A stretch of 64,000 bases of DNA from CAIMUS01 sp963708455 (GTDB lineage: Bacteria > Pseudomonadota > Gammaproteobacteria > Competibacterales > Competibacteraceae). The notes beneath the pieces were generated by a model, which worked only from the letters and a program-made list of their open reading frames with translations, did not search any database and was not told the origin of the DNA. The stretch's first letter is position 1; each line of letters opens with the position of its first letter. Positions 1 to 11,576 of this stretch are shown here, one piece after another. Where the stretch lies: contig CAVPSQ010000004.1 of NCBI GenBank assembly GCA_963708455.1, positions 1 to 64,000 of the forward strand, written 5' to 3'. The translations under genes and the position numbers were made by a program.

Positions 1-773
1 GGTGTCGGGGTCGGTGGCCTGGACGGCGTAGGTGTAGGGTTGGCCGGCAGTGGGATGCACCGGTGGGGTTGATGAGATGACGGGTGGTTGATTGGTGGAC
101 GTGACCGTGATCTTCTTGAGCTGGGGCGTTGTGGCGCAGCCTTCCCTAATCCCGCACCCAGACGGTGACCGGATGCGTGCCCACTTGAGCAGTGGCCGGC
201 GTCCATTGGATCAGACCCGTGGCGACGTCGATGCTCATACCGGCGGGCGGGTCGATCAAAGAATAGGTCAAGACATCGCCGCTGTCGGGATCGTGGCGTT
301 GACGTCGTAGCGATAGGTTTGGCGAGCCTCCGCGTCGGTCACCGGCGTGGAGCCAATGACGGGCGGATGATTGGGCGGCATAACGGTGAGCGTGAAGCTC
401 TGGCTGGCGGTCAGTCCGCCGGCATCCTGCACGGTCACGGTGATTGTGTGAGCGCCGAGTTGCGCCGCCGTCGGAGTCCATTGGAGTAAGCCCGTCGTGG
501 CGTCGAGGATCATGCCTGCCGGGGCGGTGGTGAGCGCGTAGGTCAGGACATCCGCCGGGTTCGGGTTAACGGCCTTCACGGCATAGCGGTAGAGTTGCTC
601 CTGAGTAGCGGTTTGAAGCGGGTTCGAGACGATGACCGGTGCCCGATTGAGGGGATTGACCGCCAGATTGACCCGCGCGACATTGGATTCCAGCCGGCCA
701 TTGCTGACTTTATAGGTGAAACTGTCAGTTCGGGCGACATCGGTGGGACTGAAAGTGTTCAGCCGGAAATTGT

Positions 774-3632
<2,859 letters not shown>

Positions 3633-4567
3633 CCACAGTATTGAATTGGTTTAGATTACCAAAGAAAGGAGTTAATTGAGTCACTGGCTGCGCCGGACGC
3701 GTAATACTAAGCGTCTATCCTCATTTACAGAGTACTGGTCATCTACTGCGACAGGCGCATGGTTCGTGGGTAGAGCAATTACATTAGCCTGGAAGCGTTG
3801 TTCTACCTCCAAGCCCCCCATATCCTGGACCCGTACGGTGACATTATGAGACCCAATCTGAGCTGCTGTCGGCGTCCACTGAATCAGGCCAGTGGTCGGG
3901 TCAATGGCCATCCCCTCGGTTGGGCCGTCAGCGAGTAGGTCAGCACGTCGCCCGCATCCGGGTCGGTGGCCTCAACATCATAGCCGTAGGGCTGGCCCGC
4001 CGTGGCGGTGGTCACGGGGGCGGAAATGATAACCGGCGGCTGATTCCAGCGCAGCGCCTCGATGGTGACGGTATCGGGCGCACTGGCGAGCGTGCCATCG
4101 CTGACGATCAACTGGGCCACATACGGGCCGATCTGATCCGGCACAAAGCTCGGATAGGCGGTGGCGGCGCCACTCAGTTCGGCCTGGCTGCCCGCCGGCC
4201 GGCTGAGCAGCGACCAGGCGAAAGTCAACGCCTCGCCATCGGGGTCGGCTGGAACCGCTGCCGTCGAGAGTGACGGTCTCGTTGAGATACACCGACCGAT
4301 TGGGGCCGGCCTCGGCGACCGGTTTGCTGTTCTCGGTGCTGATTTTAACGGTATCGGGCGCGCTCTCGCTCTCGTGGTCCCGCACGATCAACTGGGCGAT
4401 GTAGTCGCCGGGGCGGTCGGCGGTGAAGGTCGGATTGACGATGTCGGCGCGGCTCAAGGTAGCTTGGCTGCCGGTGGGAACGGTGGTCAGGGTCCATTGA
4501 TAGGTTAGGGGATCGTCGTCGGCATCTTGCGAGCCGCTACCATCCAGGGTCACGGTGCTGCCCTTGA

Positions 4568-5917
4568 TCACCGTCTGATCGGAGCCGGCGTCGGCCGTGG
4601 GCTTGCTGTTCTCGGTGCTGATGGTGACGGTATCGCCGGCACACTGTCGGCCTTGCCGTCCCGCACGATCAGTTGGGCGACATAGGCGCCCGGCTTATCC
4701 ACGACAAAATGGGGATTGACCGTGGTGGGATCGACCAACTCGGCGTCGCTGCCCGTCGGCTTCGACAGCAAGGCCCAGGTGTAGGTCAACGGATTGCCGT
4801 CGGCGTCGCTGGAACGGCTGCCATCCAGATGCACCGTGTCGTTTACCCGCACCGTCTGATCGGGCCCGGCATTGGCGACCGGCAGCGAATTCTCGGTGCT
4901 GACGATGACGATATCGGCTTCGCTCTCGACCTGGCCGTCGCTGACGGTCAGCTTGACGTGATATTCACCGGGCTTGTCGACCGTGAACTGCGGGTTGATC
5001 TGGTTGACGTTCTGGAGTTCGGCCTGACTGCCGGTCGGGACCGAGGTGAACGCCCAGGCATAGCTCAGTTGATCGCCATCAACATCGCTGGAGCCGCTGC
5101 CGTCGAGGGTGACCGTCGCGCTCATCCGCACGGTCTGATCCGGGCCGGCGTTAGCGACCGGCTTGCTGTTCACCGTACTGATAGTGACCGTATCCGGCGG
5201 GCTATCTATAGTGCCGTCCCGAACGGTTAGTTGGGCGACATAGTTCCCACGCACGTCCACGGTAAAGGTGGGCCTGAGCGCGTTCGCGTCCAACAGCATG
5301 GCGTTGCTGCCCGTGGGCGGGAGCAGCGTCCAGTGATAGGTCAAGGTATCGCCATCGACATCGGTAGAGTTGCTGCCGTCCAACTGGACCTGGGTATGGA
5401 GCGGCATGCTCCGGTCCGGGCCGGCGTCGGCCAGCGGGGGATGGTTGTAATGGACGGTCCAGACCAGATCGGCGGGATTGAAGGGAACGGTGCGATCCTG
5501 GCGGATGGTGAAGGTATTCCGGCTGGGCAGTACCGCGCCTGGACCTATGTCGCCAAAGGTCAGTTGGCCGTCAATCACCTGCGTAGTGGTGGCGCGGCTG
5601 GTCAGTGTGGCGGTGACGTTCTGGAACGAGTCGCCGCCGGCGTTGGTGAGGGTGGCGGTGTAGGTGAAATCGAACAGCGTGCGGCTGAAGCGGGTGGTGG
5701 AGACCAGCGTGTGGTTACCGACCGTGAGCGCCTCGGCCACCGTGGTGGCCGGCGCCGTGGGCGACCCGGCCCAGGCCGGGCGGCTGTAGTCCACCGGCAT
5801 GCCGGTGATCAGCAGAACGAGCACGAGGAGTCGCGCCACCGTGCGATAGAACCCACTGTGCAGAAAGCCTTGCAGGCCGCTGTCCCGATGACTGCTCGTC
5901 GTTGCGTTCACGTTCAT
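4568..5917 (-). CDS. N-terminal open segment of the giant protein: signal peptide and PKD-type repeats
   Basis: This open segment of about 450 codons carries the export signal. A long basic N-region is followed by the hydrophobic stretch LLVLVLLITGMPV and a likely cleavage after PAWA near residue 50. A beta-rich domain follows (residues 50-140), then three full PKD-type repeats, each with an AGPD start and a DGS-S-DxDGDxLxYxW core, and the start of a fourth. An upstream in-frame ATG at 6070 exists, but ATG 5917 has the better ribosome-binding site and places the signal peptide near the N-terminus. The last 24 codons before the stop at 4568 are out of frame; the repeat continues in another frame from about 4640 downward. 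Confidence 0.6.
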   Translation of the reverse strand: MNVNATTSSHRDSGLQGFLHSGFYRTVARLLVLVLLITGMPVDYSRPAWAGSPTAPATTVAEALTVGNHTLVSTTRFSRTLFDFTYTATLTNAGGDSFQNVTATLTSRATTTQVIDGQLTFGDIGPGAVLPSRNTFTIRQDRTVPFNPADLVWTVHYNHPPLADAGPDRSMPLHTQVQLDGSNSTDVDGDTLTYHWTLLPPTGSNAMLLDANALRPTFTVDVRGNYVAQLTVRDGTIDSPPDTVTISTVNSKPVANAGPDQTVRMSATVTLDGSGSSDVDGDQLSYAWAFTSVPTGSQAELQNVNQINPQFTVDKPGEYHVKLTVSDGQVESEADIVIVSTENSLPVANAGPDQTVRVNDTVHLDGSRSSDADGNPLTYTWALLSKPTGSDAELVDPTTVNPHFVVDKPGAYVAQLIVRDGKADSVPAIPSPSAPRTASPRPTPAPIRR

Positions 5918-5994
5918 GTGCTGTTCTCCCCCACCTTTGTTGCCGGGCGCTGATGCTTTACCCGAGCGATTCATCAAATGTGATCGTTTTACCC

Positions 5995-6669
5995 CTATCC
6001 CCGTGCTTGCAGGGCTGACCAGGGTGAGTGACATTGCTTCCGCCTTAGTCGGTACCCTCCAATTATCCAATGGAGGGGTCCAGGCGCGATTTCAGCGCCG
6101 GGGTGGTTAAGTAGTAGGGTTCGCGACCACGCCAGCCCCAGCAGCCCTAATCCCAGCAGCCACAGCATGCCAGGTTCGGGCGCTTCCACGGCCGGACAGG
6201 TAAAGTTGGCCAGCACTGTCGTACCCGATTCCCGTACCTGAAAGGCAGCGTCGAACACCTCGAACTGCTGCGCGCCAGGAGTAGTCCCCTGACCGCGCCA
6301 GATGACGGTCTGGGTAAAACAGTCGTTCAGCGAGGGCTTGTTTACCAGAGCGACAGCGTCATAGCGGCTATTGTCGGGTAGGCCCGGATCGGGTTTTAGC
6401 AGGAGCACGTCCCAATCGGGATTGGGCGAGAGCGGTTTCAGCAGGTCATCCGGCTGGTAACCCTGCGCCAGCAGGAAGAAAATATCGAACCCCCAATCCT
6501 GGGGAAAATCGAACTGGCTCACCTGATATTGGTACTGCCAGACATCCCCGGCAGAGGTATTTGGAAGATCGAGAACCTGATATTCAATCAGGGGGGTCGC
6601 TGCCACCGGTGACAGCGGCGCCAGCAGTAGAGCGCCGGCGGCGGTCAGACCAAGAACGGTTTTTTTCAT
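5995..6669 (-). CDS. PEP-CTERM sorting-signal protein
   Basis: This 224-residue exported protein has an N-terminal signal peptide (MKKTVLGLTAAGALLLAPLSP, likely cut after VAA). A small globular part follows with two cysteines around residues 118 and 164. Near residue 168 comes a PEP-CTERM tripartite signal: APEPG, the hydrophobic helix MLWLLGLGLLGLAW, then Arg. Proteins with this tail are cut and anchored or glycosylated by an exosortase. Unusually, about 40 residues follow the basic cluster, whereas normal PEP-CTERM tails end there, so a frameshift near 6125 may have replaced the true stop. The start is supported by GGAGGAGGGG about 9 bases upstream. Associated export and polysaccharide genes lie at 25460-29746. 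Confidence 0.7.
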   Translation of the reverse strand: MKKTVLGLTAAGALLLAPLSPVAATPLIEYQVLDLPNTSAGDVWQYQYQVSQFDFPQDWGFDIFFLLAQGYQPDDLLKPLSPNPDWDVLLLKPDPGLPDNSRYDAVALVNKPSLNDCFTQTVIWRGQGTTPGAQQFEVFDAAFQVRESGTTVLANFTCPAVEAPEPGMLWLLGLGLLGLAWSRTLLLNHPGAEIAPGPLHWIIGGYRLRRKQCHSPWSALQARG

Positions 6670-6765
6670 GAGTTGGCGTTCCCCTCCTCCAAGGATGACT
6701 TTGCCAGCCAGTCCTTTGAAAATTATTTGAAGTTTGTGGGTAAGGAAAGATAGTACAACTGGGGG

Positions 6766-6795
6766 GGGGGGTCAACAGAGTAAATTGGTAGGTTA
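6766..6795 (+). repeat. 30-bp dispersed repeat, copy 1
   Basis: It reads GGGGGGTCAACAGAGTAAAT and then TGGTAGGTTA. A second copy with three differences lies at 9006-9035, overlapping the 3' end of the Uma2 gene. Confidence 0.7.
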
Positions 6796-6832
6796 AAACG
6801 CTGGCGGATGCCAGACCATTATTCAGTGATTC

Positions 6833-6916
6833 GTAGCTCGGGCAACAGCGCCGCGTTGCCCGACATTTTCCAGTTCGTGGCGGTGCCTGTCGGGCACGTC
6901 CTGTGCCCGACTTAAC
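6833..6916 (+). repeat. 84-bp intergenic repeat, copy A
   Basis: It begins GTAGCTCGGGCAACAGCGCC and ends with CGTCCTGTGCCCGACTTAAC. It matches 8287-8371 over its whole length with about ten differences. The ends (GCTCGGGCA and TGCCCGA) can pair as a hairpin. The two copies flank the DUF2887 gene in direct orientation. Confidence 0.75.
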
Positions 6917-7139
6917 TTTTTGGCTACTGGGCTGCTGGAAGTGATCTGATAGGCAATTTTCGCTTGCTTATGACGACGAACAGGTTGGCCATAGCCAGCG
7001 ATGGCTTCTTCTGAATTTACCCTGCTTTTCATGCACTACTTTTCCTGTTCCTCTCAATACCCGCTGTGCGTGGCATAATGGTCAGCGTATCTCTACCGCC
7101 CCAGGTCTGAATGGTGCGCCTCTACTCGCAGGCAATGTT

Positions 7140-8081
7140 ATGAAAACCGATAGTCTGTTCTACCGGCTGTTTCAAGAACAACCGGGGTTGGTGTTCGAAC
7201 TTGCCGATTGGCCGGCGCCAGCCGGAGCGGTGTACACCCTGCGTGCCGAAGAGGTGAAACAGACTGGCTTCCGGCTGGATGGGCTGTTACTGCCACCGCC
7301 CGAATTACCCGATCTGCCCGGGGTGTTCGTCGAGACGCAGTTTCAACTGATTAACGACTTCTACAGCCGCTGGTTTGCCCAGATCTTCCTGTTTCTCTAT
7401 CGGCAACAGTGGCAGCGGCCGTGGCGGGCGGTGGTGATTTTTCCGAGCCGGAAGATGGACCCCCAGCCGTCGGTGGCCTATCAGCCGCTGCTGGACAGTC
7501 CCTGGGTCAAGCGGGTTTATCTGGAAGACTTGAAGGAGCGTACCGACCTGACCCCCGGTTTACAGTTGATGCAATTGATCGTCGCGGAACCGGAAGAGGC
7601 GGTGAGTCAGGCGCAAGCGCTGTTGCTGGTCCGGGGTGGCCCGACAGCGGACCCGGACTGGCCGGGGTGGCTGGATTTGATCGAGACAATTGTGGTGTAC
7701 AAGCTGCCGCATTTATCGCGCGAGGAGATTCAACGTATGTTGCACTTACCCGAGGTCGAGTTAAAACAAACCCGCTTCTATCAAGATGTGTTTGCCGAAG
7801 GTCGCACCGAAGGCCGTGCCGAAGGTCGCACCGAAGGCCGCACCGAAGGCCGTGCCGAAGGCCGCACCGAAGGCCGCACCGAAGGCCGTGCCGAAGGCCA
7901 GCAGCAAGAGGCGGCGACGCTGGTGCTACGGCAGTTGCGCCGCCGGCTGGGTGCGGCGCCAGCGGAAGCGGAAAGCCGGATTCGGGCCTTGCCGGTGGCG
8001 GAGTTGGAGGCATTAGCGGAGGCTCTGCTGGATTGGCACACCCCGGACGAACTCATGGCGTGGCTCCAGCGACAGGGATAG
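7140..8081 (+). CDS. DUF2887/DUF4351 (Rpn-like, PD-(D/E)XK) family protein
   Basis: This 313-residue protein matches the DUF2887 family, related to Rpn recombination-promoting nucleases: N-terminus MKTDSLFYRLFQ, then FRLDGLL and VFVETQFQ supplying the acidic and E-x-Q residues of a PD-(D/E)XK nuclease core (residues 44-80). A middle domain extends to about residue 218. Residues 219-252 are tandem EGRT/EGRA tetrapeptides encoded by a 12-bp repeat. The C-terminal 55 residues (LVLRQLRRRLG...LEALAEALLDW) resemble DUF4351. The family is common as multicopy accessory genes. Direct repeats flank it (6833, 8287), which suggests mobility. The host role is unknown. Confidence 0.8.
   Translation: MKTDSLFYRLFQEQPGLVFELADWPAPAGAVYTLRAEEVKQTGFRLDGLLLPPPELPDLPGVFVETQFQLINDFYSRWFAQIFLFLYRQQWQRPWRAVVIFPSRKMDPQPSVAYQPLLDSPWVKRVYLEDLKERTDLTPGLQLMQLIVAEPEEAVSQAQALLLVRGGPTADPDWPGWLDLIETIVVYKLPHLSREEIQRMLHLPEVELKQTRFYQDVFAEGRTEGRAEGRTEGRTEGRAEGRTEGRTEGRAEGQQQEAATLVLRQLRRRLGAAPAEAESRIRALPVAELEALAEALLDWHTPDELMAWLQRQG
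7795..7896 (+). repeat. in-frame 12-bp tandem repeat coding EGRT/EGRA
   Basis: About eight copies of GAAGGCCGCACC / GAAGGCCGTGCC lie in tandem inside the DUF2887 gene. The unit is a multiple of three, so copy-number change alters protein length without breaking the frame. Confidence 0.85.
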
Positions 8082-8382
8082 CTGTCAATCATTCAATCCC
8101 CTACCACCACGAATGGCGCCCAGAAGCAAGCATGGCGTTGTTTGACGGTTTTGAACGCCTCCCGCCGCAAGGCGATGGCGTCCGCTCCATAGAGCATGGG
8201 GTATCGCCGCTACGTCATCACGGTGAAGAAACAGGTGGCGCCCGGCGTTTTCGAGCGGCGGTAGCGCACGGTCAACACCCCGTTTGGTAGCTCGGGCAAC
8301 AGCGCCGCGTTACCCGACGGTTTGCCGGTTCGTGGCGGTGCAGGTCGGGTACGTCCTGTGCCCGAGCTAACGGGCTCAGCAG
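8082..8382. other. intergenic region with repeat copy B
   Basis: No gene is recognised between the convergent genes ending at 8081 and 8383. The right half is the 85-bp repeat at 8287-8371. Confidence 0.6.
8287..8371 (+). repeat. 85-bp intergenic repeat, copy B
   Basis: Same unit and orientation as 6833-6916. It begins GTAGCTCGGGCAACAGCGCC and ends CGTCCTGTGCCCGAGCTAAC. Copy B forms the more perfect terminal palindrome (AGCTCGGGCA with TGCCCGAGCT). Confidence 0.75.
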
Positions 8383-8628
8383 TCAAGCCGTAGCGTATTC
8401 GGGTACATCCCGTAACCGCATCAACTTACCTGCTTGGACAGGAAGCAAGGCATAAGTACGTCCATCCGGATCGGCGAACTCTACCTCGAAAGCACTGCCG
8501 TCGTAGATCATCACGATTGTGCCGATCTGGCCACAGCGGAGCAGTAACGGCTGGTCCGTCTCAAAGTGCTTTGCCGGTATATCCTCAAGTAAAGCGACGA
8601 CATCGTGCAGATCAAACTTGGTATTCAT
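8383..8628 (-). CDS. DUF4926 family small protein
   Basis: This 81-residue protein reads FDLHDVVALLEDIP, then GQIGTIVMIYDGSAFEVEFADPDGRTYALLPV. That is the DUF4926 pattern: a small beta-barrel-like fold with a G-x-x-G-T-V turn and an E-V-E-F strand. Its ATG at 8628 lies 4 bases after the stop of the DUF6883 gene (8633), so the two are co-transcribed from 8965. Pairs of this kind resemble toxin/antitoxin or immunity modules, but no activity can be read from the sequence. Confidence 0.7.
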   Translation of the reverse strand: MNTKFDLHDVVALLEDIPAKHFETDQPLLLRCGQIGTIVMIYDGSAFEVEFADPDGRTYALLPVQAGKLMRLRDVPEYATA

Positions 8629-8632
8629 AAAA

Positions 8633-8965
8633 TTAAACGATATAACAAGTCGTTAGCCTGGGAAAGTCTTCTCCATAGCGTATGATCCATGCGGACAGCA
8701 CGGTAGCCGTGCCTTTCGCCGTATTGAGCGGGAATCGAAGGACATAGACAGTCCCAAAACCATTGTCACCTCTTGGTTCTACTTGGTCGGAAGATGTCGC
8801 TGCATTGAGCAGTGCACTCCGAAGTACTGGTACGTTGACAAGGGTAATACCAAGAACTGACTCAAACACATGCGCTTTATGCTTACCTTCGCGATGCAGC
8901 GGGTTAAGTACGTAGTCCTCGAGTTTGATACCAAAATCCGCTCGTTCACCGTTAGGAAGTTTCAT
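8633..8965 (-). CDS. DUF6883 family protein
   Basis: This 110-residue protein starts MKLPNGERADFGIKLEDYVL and continues NPLHREGKHKAHVFESVLGI, the pattern of the DUF6883 family (the K-L-x-D-Y-x-L-N-P and G-x-H-K-A-x-V-F motifs are visible). It is the first gene of a two-gene unit with the DUF4926 gene downstream (4-base gap). The conserved H and K in GKHKA could be functional, but I cannot assign a reaction. The pair sits among accessory genes and repeats, so it is probably horizontally acquired. Confidence 0.65.
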   Translation of the reverse strand: MKLPNGERADFGIKLEDYVLNPLHREGKHKAHVFESVLGITLVNVPVLRSALLNAATSSDQVEPRGDNGFGTVYVLRFPLNTAKGTATVLSAWIIRYGEDFPRLTTCYIV

Positions 8966-9005
8966 GCCGCACGTATTTGTCGAAAAAATACCTACCCCAG
9001 AAAGC

Positions 9006-9035
9006 GGGGGATCAACGGAGTAAATCGGTAGGTTA
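9006..9035 (+). repeat. 30-bp dispersed repeat, copy 2
   Basis: It matches 6766-6795 with three differences (GGGGGATCAACGGAGTAAAT, then CGGTAGGTTA). Its last bases cover the stop region of the Uma2 gene at 9033. Confidence 0.65.
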
Positions 9036-9809
9036 TCCGGCAGAATCGATCCCCTGTTGTTGCAGCAAGGCCCGCAACCGTGCCAGTTCGGCTTCGGCCG
9101 CAGCAGCCCGTTGTTTTTCCTGTCCGGCCCGATGTTCGGCGCTTTCCGCCCGATGTTCGGCGCTTTCCGCCCGATGTTCGGCGCTTTCCGCCCGATGTTC
9201 GGCGCTTTCCGCCCGATGTTCGGCGCTTTCCGCCCACTGGCTTACCTCTACGTAGCTGGTAAAGCGTCGGCCATCCGGCCGGGTCAGGCACAGGTCTATT
9301 CCATCCAGGTCGAAATGTACCCCCAAGCAGGGACTGACCCAGCCGCGCATCTGGGCGATTTCCACCAACTGCCCGCCTTGCCGCCACCAGCCTTGCAAGT
9401 GTCCATGGTCGGGATCGTAGAGATAATATTCTTCGACCCCATAGCGCTCATAGAACACCCGTTTCTGCGCCATCTCTTTCCTGGTATTACCCGGCGACAG
9501 CACCTCGAACACGACCTGCGGCGCCACTCCACCTTCTTCCCATTGTTTGTATGAACCCCGGTGTCCTTTAGGACGCCCGAACGCCACCAGCGCGTCCGGC
9601 GCGATCCGAGTCTTGTTGTCCCCTTCCACCGGATACCAAAGCAGATCGCCGGCCACAAAGACATTCGGGTTGTCGGCAAACAGGGCTTGGAGACCACCCA
9701 CTAGGGTGAAGATCCAATCCAACTGTTTGGTGTTATCGGCCATTGGCTTGCCGTCGCTATCGGGATAGAGGATGGATTTGGTCGGGGCTTCCAGTTGATT
9801 CACGCTCAT
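9033..9809 (-). CDS. Uma2 family (DUF820) PD-(D/E)XK endonuclease-like protein
   Basis: From ATG 9809 the product is 258 residues. It has the Uma2 core: MADNTKQLDWI, the DLLWYPVEGDNKTRIAPDAL segment with the conserved PD, and APQVVFEVLSPGNTRKEM with the catalytic-type E-V-x-S-P, followed by KRVFYERYGVEEYYLYDP. This is the restriction-endonuclease fold common in multicopy Uma2 proteins. A coiled tail (residues 195-250) contains five 7-residue AESAEHR units and then AGQEKQRAAAAEAELARLRALLQQQG. An in-frame extension back to 9956 exists, but it is unlike the family. A truncated paralogue follows in the opposite orientation at 9965. The biological role of Uma2 proteins is unsettled. Confidence 0.8.
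   Translation of the reverse strand: MSVNQLEAPTKSILYPDSDGKPMADNTKQLDWIFTLVGGLQALFADNPNVFVAGDLLWYPVEGDNKTRIAPDALVAFGRPKGHRGSYKQWEEGGVAPQVVFEVLSPGNTRKEMAQKRVFYERYGVEEYYLYDPDHGHLQGWWRQGGQLVEIAQMRGWVSPCLGVHFDLDGIDLCLTRPDGRRFTSYVEVSQWAESAEHRAESAEHRAESAEHRAESAEHRAESAEHRAGQEKQRAAAAEAELARLRALLQQQGIDSAG
9125..9240 (-). repeat. in-frame 21-bp tandem repeat coding AESAEHR
   Basis: Five near-identical 21-bp units lie inside the Uma2 tail. The plus-strand unit reads CGGCGCTTTCCGCCCGATGTT. The repeat is a multiple of three and extends a coiled helix. Confidence 0.85.
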
Positions 9810-9964
9810 GGCCGCTACCCAAGGTTGCTGAAGATGCCGACAGCAGTATAGCGTTTGGGGCGCATTAGCGCAGCGTAATGCGCCGTATGCAGCGGGCGTC
9901 AGCGAGCGCAGACAGAGGGTAGCCAGCTTGCTTGCCCAGGCGGCTTGGTCGGGCATGAAGTAAG

Positions 9965-10330
9965 GTGGGTAGAAAGGATCGGCGGGAAAAGAAACAGTTG
10001 TACGAACGCGCCGGCGTACAGGAATACCTTATGATCCATCCCCTGGAATTTTATGCGGAATACTACTACCTGAATGCCGAGGGCCGTTTCGATCCTCCCC
10101 GGATTCTAGGGGCTGCCGATGTACTGCAATTGCGCCTGCTGCCGGAACTGCGCCAATCCCTGGGCGACCTGTTGGGCTGGCCGGCGCCGGAAGCCGGTAT
10201 TGCGCCGTCACCCACTACTGCCTGAAGCAGCACTCGAAGCGGAAAAACAGCGAGAGGATGCCGCAGCGGCAATCACTCGGCTGCGGGCGCTGCTTGCCGG
10301 CGAGGACGCCGGCGCTCCCAGGTGGAGGCA
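9965..10330 (+). pseudogene. 3' remnant of a Uma2 family gene
   Basis: The frame from 9965 gives KKQLYERAGVQEYLMIHPLE, then a beta-rich segment and LRLLPELRQSLGDLLGWPAP. This is the C-terminal third of a Uma2 protein (the K-x-x-x-Y-x-x-x-G-V-x-E-Y motif). The helical tail ALEAEKQREDAAAAITRLRA continues in another frame after 10205. The catalytic N-terminal part is missing, so this is a truncated and frameshifted copy. The 3' end merges into a palindromic repeat arm at 10296-10320. Confidence 0.65.
10296..10320 (+). repeat. 25-bp GC-rich dispersed repeat arm
   Basis: It begins GCCGGCGAGGACGCCGGC and ends GCTCCCA. The 25 bases are identical to 33642-33666, where the same sequence forms one arm of an inverted repeat. 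Confidence 0.75.
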
Positions 10331-10388
10331 TCGGCCCCACAGTCGAACCGACTTGCTCATCAGTCATTTAAACCGGTCACCGCTCTAG

Positions 10389-10431
10389 CCCCCCTTTACG
10401 AAAGGGGGGAATAGGCGGTTTTGACCCGCCT
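10389..10431. terminator. tandem hairpins between the Uma2 remnant and ilvC
   Basis: CCCCCCTTT-acg-AAAGGGGGG (10389-10409) is a perfect 9-bp stem. It is followed by AGGCGG-N7-CCGCCT (10413-10431). They lie downstream of the ilvC stop, so they may act as a terminator for the minus-strand ilv operon, although no long U-tract follows. Confidence 0.4.
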
Positions 10432-10493
10432 TTATCCTTAAACCGGCGCGTATGGGTCAGTAACTTACCCATCAGCTCAGCTTGAGAGGCAGA

Positions 10494-11510
10494 TCAGTTC
10501 TTGCTGGTATCGACCAATCGGTTGGCCTTGATCCAGGGCATCATGGCGCGCAGTTTGCCGCCCACGGTTTCGATCAGATGGGCCTTGCTCAGCCGCCGCT
10601 GCGCTTTCAGCACCGGTGCGCCGGCCTGGTTCTCCAGAATGAACTCGCGGGCGAATTGACCGGTCTGGATTTCGTGCAGAATTCTGCGCATCTCCTGCCG
10701 GGTCTGCTCGGTGATAATGCGCGGCCCCCGGGTCAGATCGCCGTATTCGGCGGTATTCGAAATCGAATAGCGCATATTGGCGATGCCGCCTTCATACATC
10801 AGATCGACGATCAGTTTGAGTTCGTGCAGGCATTCGAAATACGCCATTTCCGGTGCATAACCCGCCTCCACCAGAGTCTCGAAGCCGGCCTGGGCGAGCG
10901 CCGTGAGGCCGCCGCACAGCACCACCTGCTCACCGAACAGATCGGTCTCGGTTTCCTCCCGGAAGTTGGTCTCGATAATGCCCGCTCGCCCGGCGCCGAT
11001 GGCCGTGGCGTAGGACAACGCCAGTTCGCGCGCCTGACCGCCGGCGTCCTGGTGAATGGCGATCAACGCCGGCACCCCGCCGCCCTGAGTATAGGTGGAA
11101 CGCACCAGATGACCCGGACCTTTAGGCGCAATCATGATCACGTCCAGGTCGGGGCGCGGCTCGATGCGTCCGAAGTGGATATTGAACCCGTGCGCAAAGG
11201 CCAGGGCGCTGCCCTGCTGCAAGTTCGGCCCTACCTGGTCCTCGTAAATTTTGGCCTGATGCTCATCAGGTGCCAGCAGCATCACCAAATCCGCTCCCGC
11301 GGTCGCCTGATCGACCGGCTGGACGGTCAGTCCCGCCGTATTCGCTTTGGCGGCGGAAGCGGAACCCGGCCGCAGCCCCACCACCACCTCGACGCCGGAA
11401 TCACGCAGGTTATTGGCATGAGCGTGGCCTTGCGAGCCATAACCGATGATGGCCACGGTTTTGCCCTTGATAAGAGATAGATCCGCGTCTTTGTCGTAAT
11501 AAATTTGCAT
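10494..11510 (-). CDS. ilvC: ketol-acid reductoisomerase
   Basis: IlvC converts 2-acetolactate (or 2-aceto-2-hydroxybutyrate) to the dihydroxy acid with NADPH and Mg2+ in valine/leucine/isoleucine synthesis. The class I form is 338 residues from ATG 11510 (MQIYYDKDADLS). Visible motifs are the Rossmann fingerprint VAIIGYGSQGHAHANNLRDSG, LLAPDEHQ, FAHGFNIHFG, the metal-site segment ETDLFGEQVVLCGG and the C-terminal acidic/helical knot domain (ECLHELKLIVDLMYEGG). The last gene of the ilvI-ilvH-ilvC unit, it starts 66 bases after ilvH. Two ATGs slightly upstream (11516, 11534) are possible but unlike the family start. Confidence 0.95.
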   Translation of the reverse strand: MQIYYDKDADLSLIKGKTVAIIGYGSQGHAHANNLRDSGVEVVVGLRPGSASAAKANTAGLTVQPVDQATAGADLVMLLAPDEHQAKIYEDQVGPNLQQGSALAFAHGFNIHFGRIEPRPDLDVIMIAPKGPGHLVRSTYTQGGGVPALIAIHQDAGGQARELALSYATAIGAGRAGIIETNFREETETDLFGEQVVLCGGLTALAQAGFETLVEAGYAPEMAYFECLHELKLIVDLMYEGGIANMRYSISNTAEYGDLTRGPRIITEQTRQEMRRILHEIQTGQFAREFILENQAGAPVLKAQRRLSKAHLIETVGGKLRAMMPWIKANRLVDTSKN

Positions 11511-11576
11511 GGTCATAGTCCTGGCAGCAAACAATCGACCCGCCGGCTGCGGAGCCCGGCTGGTCTGGATGAAATA

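Larger units (their letters stand above)
6670..7139. other. 470-bp intergenic region with repeats
   Basis: No convincing gene. It holds a G11 run (6761-6771), one copy of a 30-bp dispersed repeat (6766-6795) and one copy of an 84-bp dispersed repeat (6833-6916). The 69-codon minus-strand frame across 6823-7032 mainly translates the repeat and is not accepted as a gene. Confidence 0.6.

Noticed and set aside
6823..7032. 69-codon minus-strand frame
   Set aside because: It mostly translates the 84-bp dispersed repeat; no ribosome-binding site or family.
7795..7896. Short regularly spaced repeats, considered as CRISPR
   Set aside because: Units are contiguous 12-mers without spacers and read in frame as EGRT/EGRA.
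9125..9240. 21-bp repeats, considered as CRISPR or iterons
   Set aside because: No spacers; in frame inside the Uma2 tail as AESAEHR.
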